From NCBI GenBank assembly GCA_015478945.1, contig JABUQX010038821.1:2501-66500 (forward strand): a DNA stretch of 64,000 nucleotides, given 5' to 3'. Shown here one piece after another: positions 36,261 through 46,849 of this stretch (positions within the stretch are counted from its first letter, which is position 1; each line of letters begins with the position of its first letter). A model generated the notes under the pieces. It saw nothing but the letters and a program-made list of their open reading frames with translations, had not been told where the DNA came from and ran no database searches. The translations under genes were made by a program, and so were the position numbers. This DNA comes from Trachelipus rathkii (Eukaryota > Arthropoda > Malacostraca > Isopoda > Trachelipodidae).

Positions 36261-36397
36261 TAATGATAATAATAATAATTTAATTTGAATGTAAAATATA
36301 TAAAAATTTAAACTTAAACAGAACTAAATTTACTCAAAGTTATTATTGTTGGTAAAGCTTTTCAAACAAGTTTTATAAGGCAATCCATCTACGAGTA

Positions 36398-36472
<75 letters not shown>

Positions 36473-36500
36473 TAATAATAATAATAATAATAATTACCAT
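36014..36500. repeat. (TTA)n/(TAA)n microsatellite cluster
   Basis: Three runs: (ATT)n at 36014-36061, (TAA)n at 36090-36265, (TAA)n at 36398-36494. The first two are inverted and could fold together around ATGAAAAATG. Confidence 0.95.
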
Positions 36501-36574
36501 TGAGTGCATAAGCATCTCCTTTGAACACATCTTTTCTAGTTTGATGAAGCCTTTTGAAAGAGGCTAAAACCTAT

Positions 36575-36580
36575 TACAGA

Positions 36581-36612
<32 letters not shown>

Positions 36613-36657
36613 CTAATTATATATATAATAATATAATATATAATAATATATATATAG

Positions 36658-36706
<49 letters not shown>

Positions 36707-36730
36707 TAAACTATATAATAATATAATATA

Positions 36731-36782
<52 letters not shown>

Positions 36783-36855
36783 TATATATAATAATAATAT
36801 ATATTAATATATATATAATATATAATAGTAATATATATATATATATATATATATA
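36575..36855. repeat. Imperfect (TA)n array
   Basis: About 280 bp of interrupted TA repeats. Confidence 0.9.
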
Positions 36856-36859
36856 ACTC

Positions 36860-37265
36860 CCTTGACCCTCATTCTCTGCAATGATGTTGGTGATCTATCT
36901 CTTTACTCTAGTACTACAACGACAGATGCTTGAGGGAGATGATGTCCCGCATTACGCCACCATTGCATCACCCTCGTAGAACAAGGGGTATCCTGCTTTA
37001 TCAAGAACTCCTCTGTGGGATTATTGGAACTCCAGGCTTGTTATTGTGGTACTGGTGGTACCTCCTCCTCCTTCCAGACACCTCTCTTCTGTGGAACTCT
37101 CTTGCCTTCATATGTTTTTCCTGCTATATTTAATCTCCCTCTCTTTAAGTCCCCCCATCTCACCTCAGATATTTGCATTAGGCTTGGGAGTTGGGATTGG
37201 GTTTTCCCATTATTGTCTTAATTTTGTTTTAATTTTATTATTCTGCTCCTTCTTGAAATGAGCTC
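36860..37265 (+). mobile_element. Jockey-like LINE, C-terminal remnant
   Basis: Degraded version of the family B C-terminus. TPLFCGTLLPSYVFPAIFN (37080-37140) corresponds to the TSVLWNALPSCFLLNL box of the 33-36 kb copy, and GIIGTPGLL-like sequence to its NSNSRLV box. Upstream RT is absent. It is bounded on both sides by (TA)n arrays. Confidence 0.6.
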
Positions 37266-37294
37266 TCATGCGCATGAGTTCTGTTGTTTGGCAT

Positions 37295-37319
37295 ATATAT
37301 ATATATATATATATATAGT

Positions 37320-37405
<86 letters not shown>
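37295..37405. repeat. (TA)n array
   Basis: About 110 bp of nearly pure TA repeats. Confidence 0.9.
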
Positions 37406-37410
<5 letters not shown>

Positions 37411-37420
37411 TACTAAACAG

Positions 37421-37711
37421 TTGAAATGTTTACATATTGCTTTGTTTTGTAGACATTCCTCAAGTAAAAATGAATCTCTTGTCTTTTGGGTACTGTCTTT
37501 GTATACAATATTCATACGCCCGGCAGATACAGCTATTGGTCAAAAGTTCTTCCATTTCTTTTATTTTGTCTTATTGATAGTGATGAAGAAATTAGAAAAA
37601 ATTCTTTGGAGTTTTGGAAAAAAGATTTTAAATCAATATGAAGCTGAAAATGAAATCAAACCCTCAATTAGTCTTCAATCAGATCCTGAATCTTTTCCTG
37701 AAGAAGTATAA
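37421..37711 (+). pseudogene. Possible decayed coding fragment
   Basis: A 96-codon frame whose second half (KKLEKILWSFGKKILNQYEA, then ENEIKPSISLQSDPESFPEE) is more polar and protein-like than other open frames nearby. The overlapping frame reads LIDSDEEIRKNSLEFWKKDF at 37570-37630, which is also protein-like, suggesting one frameshift. TTGTTTTGTAG at 37442-37452 would serve as an acceptor. It sits just outside the 2.6-kb palindrome. It could be a transposase remnant or a lost exon; not identified. Confidence 0.3.
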
Positions 37712-37734
37712 CAGTGTTTTGTCCGATGTTTTGT

Positions 37735-40340
37735 ATGAAGCATGTGGGTCAATCCATTTTTTCCTTTACCGCTGATGGTATACCAAGTCAAATCTTATCA
37801 CGCTCGATAATTTTTAAAACTTTATATATTTGTATTGCTTTATTGTTCCCCCTGGAAAGTTAAAAACCACCTCGTTTATTAGATTACTCGGTTGTAAACA
37901 GGAGAGCCAAATTTTACCAGGGAGCAAAATTATCACTTAAGAAGTAACATTTTAATTCATATCTCCATATTGGTAATTCTTTATGCAAGTTTTTATCTAG
38001 AGTGATTTGTCAGAGATATTTCTATTTGGCACTTCCAATTTCAGGTAAAATAATCTACTGCTCAAATATCTGGAAAACTGAATTAGATTTATGTAAAACT
38101 GAATCGAAGAAATTTCAAATTTCATTCTTAAAAGAAGATTATAATTTAAGGATATTAAATTTTGCGCTGACGATACATACTAAAGTAGGGTTTAACTTAA
38201 ATCTAATTTTGAAGTTTGGTAAATATTTTTAAAAGAAAATTACAAGGTGTCCAATAGAAATCAATTTTTCGAAAAATCGGTAACTTTGAACCTTTATACT
38301 CTTATGGGGTAAGTGCTAAAAATCAGAAATTTTCACACTTTCATACTACTACTCATAGTGTTTCTTCACCCTGCATATTGACTTTGAAATTTGCTTGTTT
38401 AAGAAATACACCATTCCAAAAATATGCCCAAAAAAAAAATATTTATTAAGGGTTATGATAGAGCATCGTAGGCCTACTCGTAATATAGAATACGTCTATT
38501 AGTAAAGTGGAAAAGTAAAAAGAATACAAAAATCACAGAAATAAAATTTTGTGTCATAAAACTTTTTTTCAATTTATTTAGCATAAAACAATGAAAAAAA
38601 ATTATAATTGGAAAAATTTTCAAATGAAAATGTCAATAAAATCATAAACTTAGACTTGTGTTTTTCTATCCAAATTAAATCTATTCATTTATTAAAAATC
38701 TACCTAACATTTAAATTATAATTAAATATTAGTTGACAAACACCACGTAATAATATTTAAAGTAAAGCGCGACATTAATTCAGTTATACAAGCTAAGATT
38801 TTGAAGTGTGCTTGTGTCGTTCTTACCATGTTGATTGTAAATAAAAAAATATATACGGGCCTCTTTATCTTAAAAAAAAATGGGTATCCCTTTCTACCTT
38901 AATATCTTTTCCTTCTCATTATATTTAAAATAACATAAATTATTTTGTTCTAAATATATCTATATAATAATTAACATTTATATAATATAATAATATATAG
39001 ATATATATATAATATATATACTATAATAATAATTAATATTATAATATATATATAATATATATATATACTATATATATTAATATTATATATAAATAATGGT
39101 ACCTAAAGGGGAAGTCGGTCAAAAATCCCGTTTTTTTAAGATCATAAAAATCGAAATTTAAGTTAACATCTTACTTAATAGTTTTTACTCACATTTGGAT
39201 TATCCTTAATTAAGAATAATGAAAACATAATAAAAAATATCGAGAAAAATATTTAAATTTTTTTTTAAAAATTCATTTCAAAAAAATTGAATTTCGGGAA
39301 AAACCGTCAGAGCTCGGGAGAAAACGCGTCATTAAATAATACGTCTGTGTATTCCAAACTAATTTTAATTAAATTTAAATGTTAAATAATTTTAATAATG
39401 TTATTATAGTATTAATTTGGATAGAAAAACACAATTCTAGTTATATTTTTATTGACATTTTCCAAACCGTGAATTTTTCCAAAATTATGAATTTTTTTAC
39501 AGGTTTTAATCTAAAAAGAAATCGAAAAAAAAAAATATGACAAAAATTTAAAATAATTTCTTAAAATAATAATAATATTAACACTTACAATATAGGTACT
39601 TTTATATACGAGTAGGCCTACGTAGCTATCAAAAAACACAACTAAAAAAAAAATTGGCGGCATTTTTGAATGGCTGATTCTTAAAAACAATCAAATACCA
39701 TAAAGTCAATATTGCAGGTGAATGAACATCTATGGTATTTCACATAATGTGTGAAAAATTTCAGATTTTTAGCAAAAACACGACTAGTTCTTAAGCATCA
39801 AATTTACCGACTCTGGCGTGAGTAAGTTTGGACACCCTGTAAAATTTTTTTTATAAAAAATTTACCAAACTTCAAATAGATTAATAACCCTTTTACTTTG
39901 TAGTATCATCAACAAAATTTTATATCGATATATTATTCCTTCTTTTAAATAAACACCACGAAAATGAAATTTCTTCGATTTTTAACACAATTTTTCGATT
40001 TCATTTTCAGGAAATATTATTTCTCAAAAAAAAAATAAAAAAGAAATGTTACTTAAAGTATCCCTAACAAATCCACTCTCTATGAAATTTTGTATAAGAA
40101 TTACCAATAGAAGATATGACTTAAAATTTACTCTCTTAAGTGATAAATTTGCTCCCACCTGGTCAAACATTTGTCAACCCTGTTACAACCAGAGTAAATC
40201 TACAAAAACGAAAGGTGGATTTGAATTTGGGTCACATTAACGCCATGCAAAATATAAAAGTTTTCAAAAATTATCGAGCGGCCAACTTCCATTATTTTGG
40301 TACGGAAAAAATGGATTGACCCATGTTGTAAAGTTGAGTA
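37735..40340. repeat. 2.6-kb nested palindrome (foldback)
   Basis: Outer ends are CATGTGGGTCAATCCATTTT at left and, in reverse complement, CATGGGTCAATCCATTTTTT at right. Matching blocks follow inward: GCTCGATAATTTTT, AGCAAATTTATCACTTAAG-like, TTGGTAATTCTT and an inner pair starting (A)CAAGGTGTCC at 38243 and CAGGGTGTCC at 39840 (reverse). Deeper still, GTAGGCCTACTCGTA occurs in both arms (38469-38483 and 39608-39622). The centre is (TA)n at 38950-39095. No coding capacity was recognised. Confidence 0.85.
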
Positions 40341-40745
40341 ATTGCGTTATGCATTTATTTTATTATTAGAATTGCTCATGCAATAATTTTATGCCTCATG
40401 ATATTAAATGTCTTAGTTGTTGATGGTTGTAATTTCTAATTCAAAAACAAACAAACAGATTTAATTACCAGTTCTTTTTACACCAGCAAGATTTATATCC
40501 TACTTCAGTTAATGTCCAATGCTAGATTGAATCTAAAGAAACCACATCAATTCCGTTTTTGATTCAAAGAGAAAACTACAGCAGTTATAAAAATTAAATT
40601 GAAACTCTGTTTTTGACCTTTCATAACATCCCACAATTCCTACACCAACTTGCTTAAAGTAACCAATCTAGGAGACTGGTATAAGAATAACTGGAAATAA
40701 AAAAAGTCAATATAAATTAAAAATTGAACTTAATAACATAATATA
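40341..40745. other. AT-rich spacer
   Basis: No gene or family recognised. Confidence 0.4.
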
Positions 40746-40747
40746 GA

Positions 40748-40890
40748 CAGGGCTGCGGAACCATAGCCGGGAGCTGGAGCTGCAAGGTTTTGGGTGGAGC
40801 TAGAGCCAAAAATTTTTAGGTGGTGGAGAGGGAGTTGAATTTTTTGGGGGTGTGTGTGGAGCTGGAGAAGACAAAAATGGGGCGGCTCCG
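40748..40890 (+). mobile_element. hAT-like terminal fragment with GGAGC repeats
   Basis: Begins CAGGGCTGCGGAACC, continues GGGAGCTGGAGCTGCAAGG and TGGAGCTAGAGCC, and ends GGGGCGGCTCCGG. Known arthropod and vertebrate hAT MITEs have CAGGGCTGTGGAGTCGGAG-type ends, so this is probably one end of such an element. No opposite end was found. Confidence 0.45.
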
Positions 40891-41099
40891 GTAATCACAA
40901 ATATCCTTACCTTGCAGCAAAGAAAAATCAAGCAAGGGATTTAGGGGATTTGTCTGCAGGAAAATTTTATACAGAATTGAAGTATCTAATTTATGCTTTC
41001 GAAAATAAAGAAGATTTTAGCAAATGACACAATTTCATGCAAATATGGGAAAGCATGTTAACTGAAAACAAAATATTTATATTGGTAATCTGTGTTAAT

Positions 41100-41473
41100 C
41101 CACAGTTCAGATTCTTTCTCAGAATTGAAGGTGATATTAAAAGTTAGGAATGCTACAAAACATAATGCACTGTTAGACTTAATATTAACTAATGATGAAA
41201 GAGCAAATTTTGATAAATATTCAGTCAGTATATTTTAAAAATAAACCCATTAGGGTGGTGAAGAAAAAACCAGTTTGGTGGAATAGAGAGAAAATTAACG
41301 AAAAGTGCAAATGTTTTAAAATATTCAAGGGTAGTAATAGGGAGAATGTTTTAGGAAATTATAGGAATTTAAATAGAAATGAATTAACCAGTCAATAAGA
41401 AAGGCAGAGGGAGAGAGAGGGAGAAATTAATTTAGCAAGATCTGAAGAAGCTTTTTAGCTTTTATAAATTTGG
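41100..41473 (+). mobile_element. LINE family C, left part (interrupted)
   Basis: Decayed non-LTR element. LLDLILTNDERANF (41172-41213) is an endonuclease C-terminal box. KPVWWNREKINEKCK (41269-41312) and NYRNLNRNE are the linker typical of CR1/Jockey-type elements. The sequence breaks at 41473 at an 8-bp target site and continues after 43228. Confidence 0.65.
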
Positions 41474-41553
41474 GGTAAAGCTGAATATTTCGTCTGACCT
41501 TTGATATTCGATATATCGATAAATATTGATATATCGATTATTGGATATATCGA

Positions 41554-41691
<138 letters not shown>

Positions 41692-41809
41692 GTAAATCAA
41701 ATGTCCCAAATGTTTTGAGTTTGTAGTAGTTACTGAATAGATGTTGCAAAAATGACTCCAAAAGACTCATTTTTGCCAATGTTTTTATGGTATATCAGAA
41801 ACGAATACC

Positions 41810-42035
41810 CTCGGTATGTCCCCCGAGTCAGATCCGGCGTCCTTCTCGCCTCTAGTGACTACGGGACAATCCCCCTCCGTGGATGGTTCTCCTGACCCCC
41901 GCTCTCTGTCTATTGGGTGTCGCTGGGGGTTCCTCCGCCCCTCCCCCGAGTATTAAACGTCCCTCCTCCGTCCCCCATCGGCGAGCCCTAAAAAGGTAAT
42001 ATTACTCCATTTAGGGCTCGTGACACGCCGTAAAA
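41810..42035. other. GC-rich island between (TA)n arrays
   Basis: About 225 bp rich in CCCCC, CTCCG and TCCTCC motifs, sharply unlike its AT-rich flanks. CTCCG recurs at least three times (near 41876, 41932 and 41966), which could be iteron-like. Short frames (such as one starting MSPESDPASFSPLV at 41817) show no recognised replication or capsid motif. Origin unknown; it may be captured DNA. Confidence 0.6.
41982..42020. other. Hairpin with TAATATTAC loop (CRESS-type origin-like)
   Basis: Perfect 11-bp stem (CGAGCCCTAAA at 41982-41992 with TTTAGGGCTCG at 42010-42020). GG (41995-41996) and CC (42007-42008) can pair inside it, so the loop is TAATATTAC (41997-42005) plus one T. Stem-loops topped by this nonanucleotide are the Rep nicking site of geminivirus-type and other CRESS-DNA replicons. 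No Rep gene was found near it. Function here is inference. Confidence 0.55.
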
Positions 42036-42289
42036 GTAATATAATCTTTATATATATTAATATTATATATATATATTATATATATAAAATATATAATAAT
42101 ATATATATATATAATATATATATATTATATAATACTATATATATATTTATTATATATTTATTACTATAACTATATTTTATAATATATATAATATATATAT
42201 ATTATATATATTATATATTATATATATATATATATTATATTAACTATATAATATTATATAATACTAATATATTATATATATATAAATTT

Positions 42290-42960
42290 GGCTTACAGAA
42301 AAAGGTTAACCATTCACAACCTAGCAAACTCCATTCTATGTTTTGTTAAATGTTTCGAACTCAAGGAAGAAGCATAGAGGAAGAGAACCAGAAGAAAATG
42401 AACAATATTTGAATGCAGAGTATAGTCAAAATCCATATTTCAATTCATCCTACGAACGGACAGAGTTACCACATGTTTTTCTAATCCATTTCCATGCATC
42501 CAAGTAATAAATTGCGGAAAATTGATATTTTTGCGCTATAAACATTAAAAAATAAAAGATTTAGTCCTATTTTCGTAATTCAATTCTTTCTTACACTTTT
42601 CACAAACTTTTTTACCTACTATGAAACAAACTATAAAATCATTTACGTAATTTTAATTTTTTCTAACACTTTTCACAAACCTTTTAAACTATTATGAAAC
42701 AAGAGAAATTCTTTTCTTAATCATTTCAGTTGAAATAAAATTTTAAATATAACTTCCAGGCCAAAATTTGTAAACCTCACTCTTCAAATGTTAAAAATCT
42801 ACATGTGTACTTTATATTTATATATAGATATTTTAATTTGAAACGGTCAAATTAATGCCCAAAGGAATTATACCAGTTCACAACACTAGTTCATTCCCAA
42901 ATAGGGTCGATCGATTAACATATATCGGATAAATCTAAAATATCGATGGTCAGACGAATT
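42290..42960. other. AT-rich interior of the hAT-like element
   Basis: No transposase motif or other coding signal was seen. Confidence 0.4.
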
Positions 42961-42984
42961 ATTCATATTAGCCAAATTTGGTAT

Positions 42985-43228
42985 TATTCTATATTTGAAT
43001 CAGTACATATTTTCTGAAAAAATTTTCTAAGTTCAAAAAAGTTTTTTATAAATTCAGAAAAGTTAAGTTTTTTAACAAAATTGTTTAGTGGCAAGCTTCT
43101 GGCATAATTCCAGAAGCTTGCCACTAAACAATTTTCTTAAAAAACTTAACTTAACTTTTCTGAACTTAGAAATTTTTTTAAAAGTAGAAAAATTTTTCAG
43201 AAAATATACACTGATTCAAATCTAGATA
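42985..43228. mobile_element. 240-bp perfect-core palindrome
   Basis: Arms of about 115-125 bp around a 7-bp spacer (CATAATT). The innermost 22 bp of each arm, including GTTTAGTGGCAAGCTTCTGG, match exactly. The outer ends TTTGAATCAGTACATATTTT and, in reverse, TTTGAATCAGTGTATATTTT also match. It lies directly between the hAT-like element and the right half of LINE C, so it is a second insertion in the same LINE. Confidence 0.85.
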
Positions 43229-43425
43229 TTTACCATAAATTTAAAAGAATAGGACAATTGGTCCAATTAAAATTTATAACAATTTAGTGAGTTCAGATAA
43301 GAAGTTGGTCAACATTTTCAATGCTTATTTTGCTTCAATGTCTACTGAGAAAAGATTGGATAATAATTTAGAGACTAATAATTCACACCAATGTTGCAGC
43401 AAGTGACCATTATGGTCCTTATTTT
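43229..43425 (+). mobile_element. LINE family C, right part
   Basis: Continues LINE C after both insertions: LVSSDKKLVNIFNAYFASMS (43285-43344) is the block that precedes RT in CR1/Jockey-type LINEs. The RT core is absent. Confidence 0.6.
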
Positions 43426-43550
43426 TTAGCCAATTCTGGTTGAAAGATGTACATCCTCTTAGCATGGTGAATGCTTATTATTATTATCATTATTATTATA
43501 TTAATTCTTCAACAAGATCAGATCTATAAAATGTGAAAAATATATAGTTA

Positions 43551-43850
43551 CTAGTAAATACAATGATACAAGAACCTGGGTATTAATAAACATTGGGTAA
43601 AACAGTAAAAAAAAAGTAGGAAGAGTAGGACATTTCCTATTGTAGTAAGAAAAATAAGACAGAATATGAACCCTGCCCTAGCCTCAACCCTATCCAAAAG
43701 AAGGATGGAACTGGATCCACCCCAAATGTAAGAACAGTATTCCATATATGGGTGAAAAACTCTAATATAAATGGAGTATCTGAGCAGAAGAAAAAAAAAT
43801 TCACGCAATCTGAACAATTCCCAGCTTCTTTGAGGCCATTTTAGCAATGC
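43551..43850 (-). mobile_element. Jockey-like LINE, C-terminal fragment (minus)
   Basis: On the minus strand, HPYMEYCSYIWGGSSSILLL followed by DRVEARAG. This is the box after RT in family B (compare CMEYCSYIQDG at 35465). Leading WPQRSWELFRLREFFF corresponds to the preceding helix. RT palm motifs are missing. Confidence 0.75.
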
Positions 43851-44725
43851 TACATTATCAGACGTGTAGAGAAGTTATAAATTTACCTATCAAATTTATT
43901 GTCACCCAATGCTACTTTTGTTCAGTTGGAGTATAAGAAAAGTCTATGAGATTTTTTTTAAACTTTGAGAGGCTAACTGTTTTTTTCGAAACGCCTCAGT
44001 CATTTTTGTTCTTTTTTATTCAATATTTTTTTTTTAGAGTCTAAGCTGTGATTTTTATAAATATCGGAGCTGAAGACGTTTTGCTCTATTATTACCCTTT
44101 TATTGTTTTCGGTGAAACTTTACCCTAAAAGCCCTCATACCTCATAATAACCCATTCCTAGTTCCATGAAACCTTTGTGAAAAGCGGGAAACAAGAGATT
44201 CTTCTTCACAAATAACCTATATTCTTATCATAACTTACCTGATTTCTTAGACTAGAACTACTCATGATTTTGGTATAGCTTCATAAAGTCCTGGGACTTA
44301 AACCTTTTCTTTAGCGAATATTTAGATTATTCTAATTAAAACTGGTAAAATGAAACATATAACACCACAGCTGTGTAAACCAATAGCATGGGTCAAAACT
44401 AATGAAATATTGGCTATTCGCTTTCTACATAAAATCGAAATATAGGAAAATCTAAAGCTCTGATGTTCATCAGATGAAGAGCACGTTAAGGGGAGATACC
44501 ATCCTAAGAACCCCAACTTTTTGAAAGCAAAATCAAAATTTTCAATTTTTTTTTTATTATCTAAATTAGTAGAAAATTTCCTCCTCCACATCATTGTGTG
44601 ATTATTTTTGTTAGATATTCTAAATGGCTTTTTAGATACAGAAATTTATTTAGAGAGGTGTCGAACTAAAAAATTTCAATTAATTTTAATTAATTTCAAG
44701 GCTCAAAAGATGTTTTATTTATTTA
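43851..44725. other. AT-rich spacer
   Basis: Several moderately long open frames on both strands. None has a recognisable motif or good splice boundaries. Confidence 0.4.
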
Positions 44726-44726
44726 T

Positions 44727-44746
44727 TTATTTATTATTATTATTAC

Positions 44747-44831
<85 letters not shown>

Positions 44832-44835
44832 ATTA
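44727..44835. repeat. (TTA)n microsatellite
   Basis: About 33 TTA units preceded by five TTTA units (44715-44734). Confidence 0.95.
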
Positions 44836-44889
44836 TTTTGTTGTCATTATTTTTATACATAACATTATTTTTATACACATTTACATATT

Positions 44890-45150
44890 TATAACACTGA
44901 AATTGGAATAGTTATTTACAATATACATATTTACATATTTATAACACTAAAATTGGAATAGTTATTTACAATATTTCTAACACTGAAATTGGAATAGTTA
45001 TTTACAATGTTTCTAACACTGAAATTGGAATAGTTATTTATAGTATTTCAACACTGAAATTGGAATAGCTATTTATAATATTTCTAACAGTGAAATTAGA
45101 ATGGTTATTTATAATATTTCTGATACTGAAATTAGAATAATTAGTTCATA
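44890..45150. repeat. 36-bp minisatellite, about 7 units
   Basis: Unit AACACTGAAATTGGAATAGT followed by TATTTACAATATTTCT. Units diverge progressively to the right (GAAATTAGAATGGTT, then GAAATTAGAATAATT). The first two units are spaced further apart by an extra TACATATTTACATATTTAT block. It adjoins the gypsy element. Confidence 0.9.
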
Positions 45151-45317
45151 ATCCAACTTTGGTAAACTGCGCAGGCCATCTTTTACATTTCATTTTGTAT
45201 TTGTGTGCTGTCTTTCTTTCCCTCATCCTTTACGTTTCCTGATTTTCTTATCTTTCCTGGCACCAATCCTCTTCCACTACAATTTCCTTTGTACTTCTTG
45301 ACTCACCTGCCCTAGTC

Positions 45318-45920
45318 ATGGTAGAGACAGACAACGCTTCTCCCACCCCCTCCCCATCATGTTCGTCTTCCCCCTTTTTACCCCATCAGCCAGAGCTTTG
45401 GTTCGTGTTGGCAGATGCCATCTTGCATGCGGCGGGCGATGAGAAGACTAAATTTGGTATCGTTTTGTCTTCTCTGCCTGAGGAAGTTTCTCTCCGCATT
45501 AGGGATTCTCTCCAGACCCTAACTGCATCTACCACTCCCTACACCGCTCTTCGGGATCTTTTAATCTTGCGCTTGGCCCCCACTTAGGAGGCCAATTACG
45601 AGGAGCTGCTTCGTAACACCTTGCTAGGAGATCAGAAACCTTCCGATCTCTGGTGCAGATGTTATCGTTGTTGGGTGGCCCTCCCACACTGCAGGAGTCA
45701 GGCATTGTAGGCACTCTCTTTTTGCAAAAGATGCCCAGGAAATTGCAGTATTTCCTGGATTCTTTGGATCCGGCTCTTTCCTTACAAGAAGTTTCAGAGA
45801 GAGCAAATCGTCTTTGGCGCACCTCCGATCCTGTTACCTCCTCTGTTCCAACTGTCCCTGCTTCTCTTGCGGTTTCCCCTCCTCCCCCAGCTCTAGCACC
45901 TACTCTTCCTTCTTCCTCTT
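45318..45920 (+). pseudogene. Gypsy Gag-like remnant
   Basis: Starts with an 89-codon frame containing QPELWFVLADAILHAAGDEK, then TKFGIVLSSLPEEVSLRIRD and ALRDLLILRLAPT. This is the retrotransposon Gag pattern, in which a proline-aromatic pair is followed by a helical core ending in a leucine/arginine helix. A stop at 45585-45587 interrupts it. The match resumes in the same region as EANYEELLRNTLLGDQKPSD and then shifts frame (IVGTLFLQKMPRKLQYFLDS at about 45707-45766). Downstream it becomes Ser/Pro-rich. No zinc knuckle seen. Confidence 0.75.
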
Positions 45921-46379
45921 TGTCCCTTCTGTCTTAGCCACTTTCTTATTCCTATGTCCTTTCTGCCCCCTCCTCTGCAGCCTCTTCAGTTTCCTTATCT
46001 GTCGTCCCTCCTTCTGCTGCTTCTTCTCCTTCTTATCCGATGTTTTATCCTTCTTCTTAGTTTCCTTTTGCTATATACAGTGCTTCTGCTGACCTTGTTT
46101 CCTCCCGGTTCTCCACAGTAGAGGCTAGTCTCTCTACCTTAGAGCAAGGTATGGCAGATGTGAAGGCTGAGCTTCTGTCTCTTTCTGCCATGCTGCGTTC
46201 TCAGAGAGATTCTTGTCCACGCAATCGGTCAAACTCCAGCCGTCGTTTTTCAGACCGTTCCCCAACCCCAGGCCCTCAGCAATATCCGAATGGATATTCT
46301 TTCTACCATCACCATTTCGGAAGAAGTGTAACTCCCCGTGCTTTTTTGCGGGAAACCAGCAAGCCAGCGGTTCATAGAG

Positions 46380-46843
46380 GCGGTGGATCCAGCTGGCCAC
46401 TCCTCCGTTTGTTCTTCTTCTTCGCCTTCTTTTTCTCAGGCTGTCCTGCGCCTGTACGACAGGTCCACCAAGCTTTTCTTTCTGATCAATACGGGAGCTT
46501 CATTTCTTTGGTACCACGAGATTCTTCCCAGCAGTCCGCTGTTCCTCTCCCAGACCGGGCTCTTTACGCAGCAAATGGCAGTACCATTCCTGTCTATGGT
46601 GAACGCTTGTGCACCGTCGATCTTTCTCTCCGCCGTCAGTTTCCCTGTGTGTTTTTAGTGGCTGATGTTTCCCAGCTCATTCTAGGGGCTGATTTTCTGT
46701 CTCATTTTGACCTTATGGTCAATTTGAAGAACAGAAGGTTGGTTGATGGTTCAACATCTCTGACTTCTGCAGGTACGGTAGTCGCTTCTGCCATTAAAGG
46801 CATCTCTGCTATCGCTCCGTCTTCTGATACCTCTACTTTCTAG
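46380..46843 (+). pseudogene. Gypsy protease remnant, active-site Asp lost
   Basis: The flap and C-terminal part are clear: RALYAANGSTIPVYGERLCT, CVFLVADVSQLILGADFLSH, FDLMVNLKNRRLVDG. The catalytic box lies in another frame as FFLINTGASFLWY, with NTGA at 46488-46499 where retropepsins have DTGA. Frame shift plus Asp-to-Asn change mean it is inactive. The upstream frame 46151-46380 has a Gag-end-like MADVKAELLSLSAMLRSQRD helix. Confidence 0.75.
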
Positions 46844-46849
46844 TCCATA

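Noticed and set aside
37735..40340. Helitron
   Set aside because: Ends are inverted repeats, and no 5' TC with 3' hairpin-CTRR arrangement was seen.
41810..42035. Complete endogenous CRESS virus
   Set aside because: Only an origin-like hairpin is present. No Rep helicase or HUH motif and no capsid-like frame was found in the island or its flanks.
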